The translations under genes were made by a program, and so were the position numbers. Below, one piece after another: positions 53,458 to 63,996 of a DNA stretch of 64,000 nt. This DNA comes from Streptococcus suis (GTDB taxonomy: Bacteria; Bacillota; Bacilli; Lactobacillales; Streptococcaceae), in contig NZ_POJH01000034.1 of the NCBI RefSeq assembly GCF_002960625.1, forward strand, positions 20,530 to 84,529, given 5' to 3'. The notes under the pieces were generated by a model, which did no database searches, was not told the DNA's origin, and was given only the letters and a program-made list of their open reading frames with translations. Numbering within the stretch: the stretch's first letter is position 1; each line of letters opens with the position of its first letter.

Positions 53458-55002
53458 TTAGTCATATTGGATAGTCAGAGAAACTGCCTCTTCCACTGCA
53501 GCCAAGAATTCCGGACTTTCAATCACAAGCGAAGCTTTATTGAGCTCGTCGTAGATTTCAATGTCTTTGTCATTTTCGATGAAGTCAACCTGCTGTCTAA
53601 AGACTGTATAGGCTGGCTTGGTTCCCTTACCAAGTTGAGTACTGTTCCCTTTCAAATCCAGAGCTTGACAAGCAGCCATGATTTCTGTTGCAAGGACACG
53701 GCGAGCATTTTTCAGTATTTCCCCTGCCTTACGGGCTGCAATTGTTCCCATGCTGACAAAGTCTTCTTGGTTTTCACAAGATGGAATAGAATCCACACTG
53801 GCTGGATGAGAAAGAACCTTGTTCTCGGATACTAGGGCCGCACAGGCATATTGGGTAATCATAAAGCCTGAATTACAGCCAGGGTGTTTAACCAAGAAGG
53901 ACGGCAATTTGCTGAGCTGACTATTGACCAAACGTTCGACACGGCGTTCAGACACATTTCCGATTTCTGCAATCGCGATACCCAACAAATCAAATGGCTG
54001 AGCCATCGGTTCTCCGTGGAAGTTACCACCTGAAATAACGTGGCCATTCTTACAAATGATTGGATTATCCGTTACAGAGTTGATTTCAATCTCTACTTTT
54101 TCCTTGACATAGGCAATCGAATCCTTGCTCGCACCATGAATTTGTGGGATACAGCGTAAGGTATACGGATCCTGCACGCGCTGAATGGTCGCCACTGTCG
54201 TGTTACCACTGTCTTCTAAGAGACGACGAATATTTCTTGCCGTCGCAAGTTGACCACTTTGAGGACGGATAAGATGCAATTCTTCTTCAAATGGACTGGT
54301 AATACCATTATGAACTTCCAGTGAAAGTGCTCCAGCAATATCTGATAGTTTCAAAAGCTGGATGGCATCGTAAGTCACTAGGGCACCGATGGCTGTCAAG
54401 ACTGTTGTGCCGTTGATCAAGGCTAAGCCCTCTTTTGCTGCTAGGTGAATGATGTCAATCCCTGCCTGCTCCATAGCTTCCTTGCCTGAAAGTAACTGTC
54501 CCTTGTAATAGGCTTTACCCAAACCTAACATTGGTAAAACCATATGAGACAGCGGAGCAAGGTCACCTGATGCACCTAGTGAGCCTTTTTCAGGAATAAA
54601 TGGATGAACCCCCTTGTTCAACATCTCCAACAATTTTTCAACGGTTTCAAGCCGAATACCTGAATACCCTTTGACCAGAGAATTGATCCGAATCAGCATA
54701 ATAGCCCGAACCACTTCCTCTGGTAGAGGATCCCCAAAACCGCTAGAATGGGTACGAATCAAATTTTCTTGCAGTTGGATAGTGTCTTCTGTAGGGATAC
54801 TCACATTACAGAGGGAACCAAAACCAGTGGTCACCCCATAGACAACTCGCTTTTCCCTGACAATATCATCCACAATCTGACGAGAAGCCAGCACATCCGC
54901 CTTAGCCTCTTCTGAAATCAAGCACTGTTGACCAGCTCTGGCAACGGCTACAACATCTTCTAAAGACAAACTTTTTCCATCTAATACAAGTGGTTTTGTC
55001 AT
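53458..55002 (-). CDS. hutH: Histidine ammonia-lyase
   Basis: 514 residues from the ATG at 55002 (MTKPLVLDGKSLSLEDVVAV), with AAAGGA eight bases upstream; the open frame to 55077 is not used. The Ala-Ser-Gly triad that forms the MIO cofactor is in GSLGASGDLAPLSHMVLPML. It converts histidine to urocanate and ammonia, the first step of the pathway. Confidence 0.96.
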   Translation of the reverse strand: MTKPLVLDGKSLSLEDVVAVARAGQQCLISEEAKADVLASRQIVDDIVREKRVVYGVTTGFGSLCNVSIPTEDTIQLQENLIRTHSSGFGDPLPEEVVRAIMLIRINSLVKGYSGIRLETVEKLLEMLNKGVHPFIPEKGSLGASGDLAPLSHMVLPMLGLGKAYYKGQLLSGKEAMEQAGIDIIHLAAKEGLALINGTTVLTAIGALVTYDAIQLLKLSDIAGALSLEVHNGITSPFEEELHLIRPQSGQLATARNIRRLLEDSGNTTVATIQRVQDPYTLRCIPQIHGASKDSIAYVKEKVEIEINSVTDNPIICKNGHVISGGNFHGEPMAQPFDLLGIAIAEIGNVSERRVERLVNSQLSKLPSFLVKHPGCNSGFMITQYACAALVSENKVLSHPASVDSIPSCENQEDFVSMGTIAARKAGEILKNARRVLATEIMAACQALDLKGNSTQLGKGTKPAYTVFRQQVDFIENDKDIEIYDELNKASLVIESPEFLAAVEEAVSLTIQYD

Positions 55003-55036
55003 AACTTTCATCCTTTCGTTTTTCAGGAGTGTTCCA

Positions 55037-56350
55037 TTACACTTTCTTTCGTCCATGCATGAAGAAGTAAATCGCACTCGAAATCAATAAACCAATGGCT
55101 CCATATACAAAGTTCATTGGATTGTCACCCCAAATCATAATCAAACTGATGACTACAGCAATAGTTGGAATAACTGGACCAAATGGCAGACGGAAAACTA
55201 CCTGTGCATTCGGCTCATCTTTGCGTAATTTATTAACAGCCAGAGCTGTTGGGATGTATTGGAAGAAACGGAAGACAACACTGAGGGTAGCTAGAATTTC
55301 AAATGAACCTGATAATAATAATATAACAGCAATGACACAAGAAATAATAATGGCTACAACTGGTGCATCATTGCCATTTTTTCGAGCAATGGCAGCTGGC
55401 AAAAGTCCTTCTTCTGCAATGGCAGCACCGAAACGTGGCACCATAATGGATTCACCCATGTTAAGACCGGTGATGGAAATGAGAGCCCCAATAGATACCA
55501 ACCAGTAGCCAGCAGGACCGATCATCTTAACAAGAGCATCTTGCACAGGAGCCTTTGTATCCATTATACCAGAACCTAGCATAGCAATGGTACCACCAAT
55601 AATGAGCATATACAAAATTGAAACAATACTAATGGAACCTAATATAGCTCGAGGAACATTTTTTTCTGGATTTCGCATCTCACCAGCTACGATAGAGAGG
55701 GTTTCAAAACCGATAAAGCCATAGAAAATATAGATGGCGGTACCTGAAATCGCTCCGAGCAAGGTTTGTCCTTCAGATAATTGAACAAAAGGACTAAAGT
55801 TAGACAAACCTTTAGGGATAAAGATAAGAGCACAAAGGGAGAAGAGAATAATCGGAATTAACTTGGCAATGGTTGCTGTAATGGTAAAGACTTTGGAGGT
55901 TCTCAAACCAGCAATGTTCATCAAGGACAAGAGAATGACCAAACCGATACTAAGTGGAATATTCATTCCCTCAAAGGCTGGGAAAGTAATGATGAACATC
56001 TTAGCAAAACCTGCTGCCATAGCCGCCCAGGCAAACATGGTCACCATCCAGCCTAAGATGCCGACATTAAAACCAATAAAGTCACCAAAAGCACGTTTAG
56101 AATATTGAAAGGCACCGCCGTTTTTTCCAAAGTACCCTGCTACCTCAGCAAAACAGACCGCCAACATGATGGTCAAGATAGCCGTTCCTAGCATAACAGC
56201 GATGGAAGCTGGACCTAGGTCCCGATAAATATTTTGCGGCAAGAGAAAGATACCAGACCCAATAACAGCGTTAATACCGTATAAGGTCGCTCCTGTCAGA
56301 GAGAATTTTGCACTCTCCTGCGTCGATAACTGTGTCTGTTTGTTTTCCAT
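55037..56350 (-). CDS. APC-family amino-acid permease (histidine uptake)
   Basis: 437 residues, twelve helices. The N-terminal LYGINAVIGSGIFLLPQNIY is the APC signature helix. Located between hutH and hutD, so it probably imports histidine; the residues that set substrate choice cannot be read. AGGAG precedes ATG. Confidence 0.9.
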   Translation of the reverse strand: MENKQTQLSTQESAKFSLTGATLYGINAVIGSGIFLLPQNIYRDLGPASIAVMLGTAILTIMLAVCFAEVAGYFGKNGGAFQYSKRAFGDFIGFNVGILGWMVTMFAWAAMAAGFAKMFIITFPAFEGMNIPLSIGLVILLSLMNIAGLRTSKVFTITATIAKLIPIILFSLCALIFIPKGLSNFSPFVQLSEGQTLLGAISGTAIYIFYGFIGFETLSIVAGEMRNPEKNVPRAILGSISIVSILYMLIIGGTIAMLGSGIMDTKAPVQDALVKMIGPAGYWLVSIGALISITGLNMGESIMVPRFGAAIAEEGLLPAAIARKNGNDAPVVAIIISCVIAVILLLSGSFEILATLSVVFRFFQYIPTALAVNKLRKDEPNAQVVFRLPFGPVIPTIAVVISLIMIWGDNPMNFVYGAIGLLISSAIYFFMHGRKKV

Positions 56351-56373
56351 GATATGATCTCCTAAATCTTCTT

Positions 56374-57089
56374 CTAGATCATGTTCCTACCTAGGTCAGT
56401 AGACCTAAGTTTAGCAATCAGTGCCTTAGGCTTTTGGCAAGCTTGACAAGCAGTTAGATGAAGGGATCGGGGAGGCAACTCTTTGGTCTCTACAACCAGC
56501 AATTCCTTTGCGGCTAGATGACCACTTCCCCAACCTTCTATATGGAAATCCAAATCGACTAAGGCATAAATATAGTCTTTTAGTTTACTTTTAGTACTAG
56601 GCAACGAGCCGCAGGCATAACTGGAGTTAGGCAAGGCGAGTTAACGAAGTAATAAAAGAAAAACTAAATGACGATAAATTGAAAATCATCCCCACACTCT
56701 ACACCCCACTTGTTCTCATCCATCACCTGTAAATCAGCTTGCACACTATCGTCAAATATAATATTAAAATCCTGTGCTTTTCCTACGCATTGGATGGATT
56801 GTTCCCCCTCAAACCGATGGATGTGATAAGGAGCCAGAGTTACTTGTTCGCCACTATTCATATCCTGCAAGACAATGGTTTGGTCTAAACTTAATAGAAT
56901 GCGGTGATATGAAGGTAGCGAGGTAAAGGTAGATTGTTCCGTGTCCATACTTGCTGTGGACAATCGAAATTGAAAATTTCTTTCACCATAGGAAGACTGA
57001 GCAGGAAAGAGATAGAGTTGAGTGGTTCGTCCACCTGACCAGGAGGTTTCTTGGTAATCACTTGTTTTATACTTTTCAACTCTAATCAT
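56374..57089 (-). pseudogene. hutD: hutD, split by a MITE-like insertion
   Basis: The N-terminal part (57089 to 56664, 141 codons) is a HutD-family cupin-like protein: TSWSGGRTTQLYLFP, FQFRLSTASMDTEQSTFTSL, PSYHRILLSLDQTIVL. It stops at a TAG inside an inserted element. The missing C-terminal strands follow the element in another frame: YIYALVDLDFHIEGWGSGHL, then AAKELLVVETKELPPRSLHL, ending at 56374. The frame change (two modulo three) agrees with an insertion of 86, 89, 92 or 95 bases. HutD is thought to limit formimino-intermediate or urocanate levels. The truncated product probably lacks the folded core. Confidence 0.75.
56579..56668. mobile_element. ~90-bp MITE-like element inside hutD
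   Basis: Ends are TTTAGTTTACTTTTAGTACT on the left and the inverse of TTTAGTTTTTCTTTTATTACT on the right, strongly alike. The interior is GC-richer than its ends and carries the GCCGCAGGC and ACGAAGT elements also seen in streptococcal RUP/BOX-type repeats. It encodes no protein. Confidence 0.7.
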
Positions 57090-57102
57090 CCTTCCACCTC
57101 TC

Positions 57103-58776
57103 TTAGAAAAGACCTGTGATATTGCCCTGGTTGTCAATATCAATTTTTTCACTCGCAGGGACCTTTGGCAAACCTGGCATGGTCATAATGTTTCCTGTCA
57201 AGGCGACGATAAAGCCAGCACCTGCTGAAACTTTGACATTGCTAATAGTCACTGTAAAGTCTGTCGGAGCTCCTAAGAGATTAGGGTTATCTGAGAATGA
57301 ATACTGGGTCTTGGCCATACAGATTGGATAGGAACCAAAACCTAGTCTTTCCAGTTCTGCTATTTCTTTTTTAGCAAGTGTTGAGAGTTTAACCCCTTGA
57401 CCACCATAGACTTTTGTAACAATTTTGTGTAATTTAGTTTCAATCTTGTCTTCTACATCATAGACAAATTGGAAATGATTTTCTTCTTGAGCAAGTTGGA
57501 CGACTTTCTCTGCAAGTTGACGCCCTCCTTGACCACCATGTGCCCAAACATCAGACAGTACTACATCAACACCACGTTTGGCACAAGCAGTAGAAACTGC
57601 CTCTAATTCTGCCTCTGTGTCTAGTGGGAATTTATTGATGGCAACAACCGCAGGCAAACCATAAACTTCCTGAATATTCTCCAAATGTTTTTCAAGGTTT
57701 GGTAAACCTGCAAGTACTGCTTCTACATTTTCTTGAGCCAGGTCAGACTTGGCAACTCCTCCGTGCATTTTAAGGGCACGAATAGTAGCTACGAGTACAA
57801 CTGCGGATGGTCGTAAGCCACTTAGACGACACTTGATATCTATGAATTTTTCAGCGCCTAAATCTGCCCCAAAGCCTGCTTCTGTAACCACATAATCTGC
57901 ATATTTTAAGGCTAATTTAGTAGCAAGAACACTATTACAACCGTGAGCAATATTGGCAAACGGACCACCGTGAATAAGGGCTGGGGAGTGTTCAAGGGTT
58001 TGTACAAGGTTAGGATGAATGGCTTCTTTCAAGAGTGCTGCCATTGCCCCAGCTGCCTTAAGATCCCCAGCTGTAACCGGTTGACCTTGGAAATTATAGC
58101 CGATGATAATTTTTTCCAGTCGTGCCTTCAAATCAGCTATATTTTCAGATAGGCACAGAATAGCCATTATTTCTGAAGCAACGGTAATATCGTAGCCATC
58201 TTCCCTAGGTACTCCATTTACCTTACCATGCAGGCCATCGACAATATGGCGGAGCTGGCGGTCATTCATGTCTACTACTCGCTTCCAGGTAATCCGACGA
58301 CTATCAATTCCCAAGGCATTTCCATGATGAATATGATTATCAATCAAGGCTGCCAGCAGGTTATTAGCTACACCGATGGCATGAAAATCTCCAGTAAAAT
58401 GCAAGTTAATATCTTCCATTGGAACAACTTGGGCATATCCACCACCTGCTGCACCACCTTTAACCCCAAAGACAGGTCCCAGAGAAGGCTCACGTAGGGC
58501 GATAATAGCCTTCTTACCAATAGCAGTCAAGGCATCGACCAAACCGACGGAAGTTGTTGTTTTTCCTTCCCCTGCTGGAGTTGGTGAAATAGCCGTTACC
58601 AAAATCAATTTCCCATCTGGTTGATCTTTCAAGGCTTCTAACTGACGACTGTCAATTTTAGCCTTGTATCTACCATATAAGGATAAACTTTCTTCTGGAA
58701 TACCTAAACGGTCTGCTACCTGTCCAATGGGTTCCATTTGGACGGAATTCGCAATGTCAATATCTGATAAAACCAT
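57103..58776 (-). CDS. fhs: Formate-tetrahydrofolate ligase (hut-operon copy)
   Basis: 557 residues. P-loop [20 protein letters not shown], then [20 protein letters not shown] and the FDVE-like [20 protein letters not shown] are intact. In the hut context it can run backward, converting 10-formyl-THF to formate and making ATP. GGAGGGAGCC precedes the ATG. Confidence 0.95.
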   Translation of the reverse strand: MVLSDIDIANSVQMEPIGQVADRLGIPEESLSLYGRYKAKIDSRQLEALKDQPDGKLILVTAISPTPAGEGKTTTSVGLVDALTAIGKKAIIALREPSLGPVFGVKGGAAGGGYAQVVPMEDINLHFTGDFHAIGVANNLLAALIDNHIHHGNALGIDSRRITWKRVVDMNDRQLRHIVDGLHGKVNGVPREDGYDITVASEIMAILCLSENIADLKARLEKIIIGYNFQGQPVTAGDLKAAGAMAALLKEAIHPNLVQTLEHSPALIHGGPFANIAHGCNSVLATKLALKYADYVVTEAGFGADLGAEKFIDIKCRLSGLRPSAVVLVATIRALKMHGGVAKSDLAQENVEAVLAGLPNLEKHLENIQEVYGLPAVVAINKFPLDTEAELEAVSTACAKRGVDVVLSDVWAHGGQGGRQLAEKVVQLAQEENHFQFVYDVEDKIETKLHKIVTKVYGGQGVKLSTLAKKEIAELERLGFGSYPICMAKTQYSFSDNPNLLGAPTDFTVTISNVKVSAGAGFIVALTGNIMTMPGLPKVPASEKIDIDNQGNITGLF

Positions 58777-58787
58777 GGCTCCCTCCT

Positions 58788-59414
58788 TTAAACAATCTGG
58801 AGAATGTCTTCATATACCTGGTCTGCTAGGCTAGACCCAGCTTCCAAAATAGTCTGGCCTTGTTGGCGATAGGTTGCAACAAATTCTTCATCCTTGATAC
58901 CAGATAGATTGATGAGAACATTGAGCCAGGCCCCCTGCAAACCAGCCTTGAGCGAGAGGGCTGCCACCCCCAAATCACTGGCTGCATTGGTATTGGACTT
59001 GCCGACTGCCTCTGCTGTTACCTGAAGTGCCTGCAACATCGTTTCCATCATGCCAAACGGAGAGAGCGTTGCTGCCTTCAAGGCTGCCTGCATAGCCCGC
59101 CTGCGCGCTTCTTTATCTTCCTCTGTTTCCTTGGGCATATCAAAAACAGCTGATACCTGATTGAAAGCTTCAGTGTCCTCGTCTATTGCCCGCAATAAAC
59201 GCTCTTGCAAGTCACCAGCTACGTTATGAATGTCTTCAATAGCAGCCTGATAGTCAGCATACTTTTTCTTCCCAAGAGTTAACTCGCACACCATTTTTGT
59301 CAATGAAATACCATTGACAGCCGAAAGGGCTGCTGCTGAGCCTCCGCCTGGTGCTGGAGCATCTGAACCCAGTAATTGAGCAAATTCTGTAAGGGTTAAA
59401 TCAACTAATGCCAT
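58788..59414 (-). CDS. Formimidoyltetrahydrofolate cyclodeaminase family protein
   Basis: 208 residues: [20 protein letters not shown] at the N-terminus, then helical domain with [20 protein letters not shown]. It should close formimino-THF to methenyl-THF and release ammonia. It is separated by 12 bases from ftcD, which in animals is fused to it. Confidence 0.9.
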   Translation of the reverse strand: MALVDLTLTEFAQLLGSDAPAPGGGSAAALSAVNGISLTKMVCELTLGKKKYADYQAAIEDIHNVAGDLQERLLRAIDEDTEAFNQVSAVFDMPKETEEDKEARRRAMQAALKAATLSPFGMMETMLQALQVTAEAVGKSNTNAASDLGVAALSLKAGLQGAWLNVLINLSGIKDEEFVATYRQQGQTILEAGSSLADQVYEDILQIV

Positions 59415-59426
59415 CGGTCATACTCC

Positions 59427-60326
59427 TTATCCCAACAAATGATTTTCTAGTACCTGCTTGCTGTAATCAAACTCTTCCAATTGCAAGTAGTATTCTGCCA
59501 CATCAACCAAGGCTTTTGCAGGTGCCAATCCAACGATTTCAGAACCAATAATCGACACACCATATCTCTTAGCCTCAAAACGAATGGTTTCAAAGGTACG
59601 ATAAAGTGAGCATTTTTCCAAGTTCACCATATTCATTGAAACCTGGGCAATATTTCTTCCTTCCAACATGACACCGATGGCTTTACAATACTTGTAGCCT
59701 CCACCTGAACCACGGATGATTTTGGCAATCTTGTTGGCAATTTCTAGATTGTCTGTATCCAAATTGACATTATAGGCAACTAGAGGCATCCGAGCGCCGA
59801 CTGCTGTGACACCTGCTGTTGGATGAATCTTCCTTTCACCGAAATCAGGCGCCCAGTCTTCTTCCAATAATTTTTCAGGCATGCCTTCAAACTGACCCTT
59901 GCGGACCTTAGCCAGATTTTGTCGTTCTGGTCTGCTTGCTGCTTCTTCATAGAGGAAGACTGGAATAGTCAATTCTTTATTGATACGCTCAGCGACTTTC
60001 TTAGCTAGTTGAACACATTCTTCCATGCTGATGTCCTTTACAGGAACAAATGGAAGTACATCTGTCGCTCCCATCCTTGGGTGTTCACCTGTGTGCTTGG
60101 TCATATCAATCTTTTCACTAGCATATTTGACCAGTTGAAAAGCTCCTTCCTGAATACTTTCTTCATCCCCCACCAAAGTAAACACACTGCGGTTATGACT
60201 TTGGTCCGAAGAATAATCCAGCAAGGTCACACCCGGAACACTCTTAGCAGTCGCTACCAAGCCATCGATGATTTCCTGGTTACGTCCCTCTGAAAAATTT
60301 GGAATACATTCTACAAGTTTTGCCAT
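59427..60326 (-). CDS. ftcD: Glutamate formimidoyltransferase
   Basis: 299 residues: LVECIPNFSEGRNQEIIDGL at the start, HTGEHPRMGATDVLPFVPVK (formimino/folate site), HPTAGVTAVGARMPLVAYNV. It moves the formimino group from FIGLU to tetrahydrofolate. It gives a second route parallel to HutG. Confidence 0.94.
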   Translation of the reverse strand: MAKLVECIPNFSEGRNQEIIDGLVATAKSVPGVTLLDYSSDQSHNRSVFTLVGDEESIQEGAFQLVKYASEKIDMTKHTGEHPRMGATDVLPFVPVKDISMEECVQLAKKVAERINKELTIPVFLYEEAASRPERQNLAKVRKGQFEGMPEKLLEEDWAPDFGERKIHPTAGVTAVGARMPLVAYNVNLDTDNLEIANKIAKIIRGSGGGYKYCKAIGVMLEGRNIAQVSMNMVNLEKCSLYRTFETIRFEAKRYGVSIIGSEIVGLAPAKALVDVAEYYLQLEEFDYSKQVLENHLLG

Positions 60327-60366
60327 TTGAAAACCTCTTTCTTATTATGATTGTTTAGGCGATTAC

Positions 60367-62400
60367 TTATTTTTCAAACAATTTAGCAACAGAAGACTGA
60401 ATTAAGTCCTCATCTGCCAAATAAGGAATGGTGATATGGTCTGTACCTTGACGCATTTGGTTGTACTCAATAGCCGTTTCAATCGCATGGTCATTACGAG
60501 CCCAGTTCCGACGCGCTACACCACCCATGGTATCCCAAGCGATAGCTGATTTGATAATCTCATCCACGCGCTCGCTTCCATCCAATACCAGACCAAAACC
60601 ACCATTGATAGACTTACCAATACCAGTACCGCCACCATTATGGAGGGCCACAAGACTCATGCCACGCGCCGCATTACCAGCGTAGCACTGAACAGCCATA
60701 TCGCAGGTTACATTTGAACCATCCTTGATGTTGGATGTTTCACGGAATGGAGAATCAGTACCTGATACATCGTGATGGTCGCGACCTAGCATAACAGGCC
60801 CAATTTTTCCTTGACGAATGAGCTCATTGAACTTCAGCGCAATATTTACACGACCCATACAATCTTGGTACAAAATCCGTGCCTGAGTTCCTACGACCAA
60901 CTGATTTTTCTCAGCATCGCGGATCCAGTTGTAATTGTCACGATCTTGGTAACGGCGAGTTGGATCAATCACATCCATAGCAGCCTTGTCTGTAGTAATC
61001 AAGTCCTCATGCTTGCCACTCAAACAAACCCAACGGAATGGACCGTAACCATAGTCAAAGAGCATTGGTCCCATGATATCTTCTACATAAGAAGGCCAGA
61101 TGAAGCCATCTTTATCATCCAAACCATTCTTAGAAATTTCCTTGATACCTGAGTCATAAACTGACTTCATAAAGGCATTGCCATAATCGAAGAAATAGGT
61201 TCCTCGGTCAGTCAGGGTCTTAATAGCTTGATAATGACGTTCCAGGGTTTTATCCACTAGACCAACAAAGTTTTCCTTATCCTCTGCAAGTAAACGAGTA
61301 CGCTCCTCAAAGCTGATACCGACTGGACAGTAGCCTCCATCATAGACATTGTGACAAGAAGTTTGGTCAGAGAGCAGGTCAACTGGAATATTCTTTTCAA
61401 CTACATATTCCAGCAAATCTACAATATTTCCATGATAGGCGATTGAGGTAGATTGGCCTTTCTCTTTCGCAGCCAAGGCCAAGGTCAGAGCTTCTTCTGG
61501 ACTTTCTGCCAACTGACTAATCCAACCTTGTGAATGGCGGGTTTCAATCCGTGACTGGTCTACCTCGGCTACAATAGCAACTGCCTTAGCAATTTCAGCA
61601 GCCTTACCCTGAGCTCCACTCATTCCACCTAAACCAGATGAAATAAAGAGTTTACCTGTCAAATCCCCATCATCAGCTACACCCAATTTCAAGCGACCAG
61701 CATTGAGAAGTGTATTGAAGGTACCATGAACAATTCCCTGAGGACCAATGTACATCCAGCCCCCAGCTGTCATCTGACCATAATTGGTCACTCCCATTTC
61801 CTCAGCGATTTCCCAGTCCTTCATGTTGTCGTATTCACCAACCAACAAACCATTGGTAATAATGACACGCGGTGCCTCTGGTTTGGATTTAAATAGACCT
61901 AATGGATGACCTGATTCTACTACCAAGGTCTGTTCTTCTGTCATGACCTCCAGGTATTTTTTGATCAAACAATACTGCATCCAGTTGGCACAGACCGAAC
62001 CTGTTTCCCCATAAGTGACTAACTCATAAGGATACAAGGCAATTTCAAAACTGAGGTTGTTATCAATCATGACCTGCATGGCCTTGGCAGCCGTACAATT
62101 TCCCTTGTAGTCATCAATCGGCTTGCCATAAATTCTTTCTTTTGGACGCCAGCGATAGCCATAAATCCGCCCACGAGTTTTTAACTCTTCCAAAAATTCT
62201 GGAATGACTTCCTCATGGTATTTTTTTGGAATATACCGCAGGGCATTTTTCAAGGCAATCTCCGTCTGAGCCTGTGTTAAGCGAAAGCCCCTGTCTGGTG
62301 CTCGTCTGATGCCTTCCTCAAAGACTGTCTTTTCAGGCAAGACATCATCTAACTTGATGGTCATTGCTGCCGCAATATCTTTTTCTTCAAAATGTGACAT
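60367..62400 (-). CDS. hutU: Urocanate hydratase
   Basis: 677 residues, full length for the streptococcal type. NAD-binding urocanase features: VVESGHPLGLFKSKPEAPRV, AGGWMYIGPQGIVHGTFNT, LGGMSGAQGKAAEIAK and QTSCHNVYDGGYCPVGISFE near the active Cys. It converts urocanate to imidazolonepropionate. First gene of the minus-strand hut operon, with an AGGAGG site. Confidence 0.96.
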   Translation of the reverse strand: MSHFEEKDIAAAMTIKLDDVLPEKTVFEEGIRRAPDRGFRLTQAQTEIALKNALRYIPKKYHEEVIPEFLEELKTRGRIYGYRWRPKERIYGKPIDDYKGNCTAAKAMQVMIDNNLSFEIALYPYELVTYGETGSVCANWMQYCLIKKYLEVMTEEQTLVVESGHPLGLFKSKPEAPRVIITNGLLVGEYDNMKDWEIAEEMGVTNYGQMTAGGWMYIGPQGIVHGTFNTLLNAGRLKLGVADDGDLTGKLFISSGLGGMSGAQGKAAEIAKAVAIVAEVDQSRIETRHSQGWISQLAESPEEALTLALAAKEKGQSTSIAYHGNIVDLLEYVVEKNIPVDLLSDQTSCHNVYDGGYCPVGISFEERTRLLAEDKENFVGLVDKTLERHYQAIKTLTDRGTYFFDYGNAFMKSVYDSGIKEISKNGLDDKDGFIWPSYVEDIMGPMLFDYGYGPFRWVCLSGKHEDLITTDKAAMDVIDPTRRYQDRDNYNWIRDAEKNQLVVGTQARILYQDCMGRVNIALKFNELIRQGKIGPVMLGRDHHDVSGTDSPFRETSNIKDGSNVTCDMAVQCYAGNAARGMSLVALHNGGGTGIGKSINGGFGLVLDGSERVDEIIKSAIAWDTMGGVARRNWARNDHAIETAIEYNQMRQGTDHITIPYLADEDLIQSSVAKLFEK

Positions 62401-62514
62401 AGGTCATCCTCCTTTTGAATCTAGTGCTTGTTTCCTTCCCCAGAAATAGTCCCATCTCCGAGCAGGAATTTTCTATACATCCCTAGTTTACCTTTCATTC
62501 GTCTATATAAAGTC

Positions 62515-62596
62515 TGTTAATATGTTATTTTAACAACTTTTTATTTTTTGAGAAAAAAGATTTATTTTTGACAAAAATTTGACGGTTTTGTATTAT
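62515..62596. promoter_or_regulatory. Divergent hutU/hutI promoter region
   Basis: For hutI: TTGACA (62568-62573), 17 bases, TATTAT (62591-62596), good consensus. Toward hutU a TATATA (about 62503-62508) has no -35; instead an interrupted palindrome with arms TGTTAA (62515-62520) and TTAACA (62530-62535) is near where an activator would bind. This pattern fits an activator-dependent hutU operon and a more autonomous hutI. Confidence 0.65.
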
Positions 62597-62633
62597 CCTA
62601 GAACTAAGAACATCATACAAGGGAGGACGCACT

Positions 62634-63884
62634 ATGTTCGCAGACAAAATATTGACCCATTTCAATCAGGTATTTTGCCCCAATGACCCCGGTCATCCTC
62701 TAGCTGGTAAGGAAATGGCTACAGCCACTATCTTAGAAGACGGCTACATAGCCATCAAGGATGGAAAAATTCTCGCAACTGGGACTGGAGAGCCTCAAGC
62801 AGACTTAGTTGGCCCTGAAACGATTCTTCTTTCATGTCAAGGAAAGGTGGCCACCCCTGGACTGATCGATTGCCATACCCACCTGGTCTATGGAGGAAGC
62901 CGAGAGCATGAATTTGCTCAGAAACTAGCTGGCGTTTCTTATCTGGATATTCTGGCAAATGGTGGAGGTATTCTGTCCACGGTTCGTGCAACCAGAAAGG
63001 CTGATTTTGATACTCTCTATCAGAAATCCTATAAACTACTGGACTACATGCTAGACCATGGTGTGACTACCGTAGAGGCTAAAAGTGGCTATGGACTGGA
63101 CTGGGAAACAGAGAAAAGACAGTTGGCAGTGGTCCAGCAACTTCACAAGGATCATCCTATTGACTTGATTTCAACCTTCATGGCAGCCCATGCCATTCCA
63201 GCAGAATATAAGGGAAATAATCAAGCCTACTTGGACCTCATTATAGAAAGCATGTTGCCACAAGTTAAAGAAGAAAATTTGGCAGAATTCTGTGACATCT
63301 TCTGTGAGCAAGGAGTCTTCACAGCAGAAGAAGCCCGTAGTCTACTCACAAAAGCCAAGGACATGGGCTTTAAACTCCGTATTCATGCTGATGAGATAAA
63401 AAGTATTGGTGGGGTTGACCTGGCTGCTGAACTGGGAACAGTCAGTGCCGAGCACCTGATGGTGATTACCGACCAAGGCATTGACAAACTAAGTCAAGCT
63501 AAGGTTATCGGCAACCTTCTTCCAGCAACAACCTTTAGCCTCATGGAAGACACCTATGCACCCGCTAGAAAAATGCTGGATAAGGGCATGGCCATCACCC
63601 TTTCAACCGATAGCAATCCAGGCAGTTGCCCAACTGCTAACCTGCAATTTGTCATGCAGCTTGGCTGTTTCATGATGCGTTTAACACCAGTTGAAGTCTT
63701 GAATGCTGTGACCATCAACGCCGCCTATTCCGTAGATAGACAAGCCCATATCGGTAGCTTCCACCCAGGAAAAGATGCTGATATTAGCATCTTTGATGCA
63801 CCCAATATCGACTTCCTCTTCTACTTCTTTGCTACCAACTTAAGAGACCAAGTCTATAAAAAAGGCCTCTGTGTCAGAGGTTAA
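62634..63884 (+). CDS. hutI: Imidazolonepropionase
   Basis: 416 residues, amidohydrolase fold. Metal ligands: [20 protein letters not shown] (HxH), HAHAIP-like [26 protein letters not shown] and [13 protein letters not shown] (Asp). It hydrolyses imidazolonepropionate to formiminoglutamate. Transcribed divergently from hutU. Confidence 0.96.
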   Translation: MFADKILTHFNQVFCPNDPGHPLAGKEMATATILEDGYIAIKDGKILATGTGEPQADLVGPETILLSCQGKVATPGLIDCHTHLVYGGSREHEFAQKLAGVSYLDILANGGGILSTVRATRKADFDTLYQKSYKLLDYMLDHGVTTVEAKSGYGLDWETEKRQLAVVQQLHKDHPIDLISTFMAAHAIPAEYKGNNQAYLDLIIESMLPQVKEENLAEFCDIFCEQGVFTAEEARSLLTKAKDMGFKLRIHADEIKSIGGVDLAAELGTVSAEHLMVITDQGIDKLSQAKVIGNLLPATTFSLMEDTYAPARKMLDKGMAITLSTDSNPGSCPTANLQFVMQLGCFMMRLTPVEVLNAVTINAAYSVDRQAHIGSFHPGKDADISIFDAPNIDFLFYFFATNLRDQVYKKGLCVRG

Positions 63885-63893
63885 AACAGTCAT

Positions 63894-63982
63894 AACCACC
63901 CGTGAAAACGGGTGGCTTGTACACCGGCTATAAGCCGTTTCTCTCCAGCGACGTCTAAAGACGTTCGCTGAACTTCGTTCAG
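63894..63982 (+). repeat. Four tandem perfect hairpins, possible IS200/IS605-type left end
   Basis: After hutI: CCACCCGT-GAAA-ACGGGTGG (63896-63915), CGGCT-ATA-AGCCG (63925-63937), ACGTC-TAAA-GACGT (63951-63964, extended by AGCG/CGCT with one bulged T), CTGAAC-TTC-GTTCAG (63968-63982). An ordered ladder of DNA hairpins next to a tetranucleotide TCAT is a feature of IS200/IS605 ends. Confidence 0.5.
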
Positions 63983-63987
63983 GTTAG

Positions 63988-63996
63988 TGCTATAAT
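63988..63996 (+). promoter_or_regulatory. Extended -10 at the right edge
   Basis: TGCTATAAT directed rightward, probably serving a gene beyond the window (a transposase if the hairpins are an IS end). Confidence 0.5.

Noticed and set aside
56374..56634. A separate 86-aa gene downstream of hutD
   Set aside because: Its first ~20 residues come from the inserted element and the rest is the C-terminus of HutD; it has no ribosome site.
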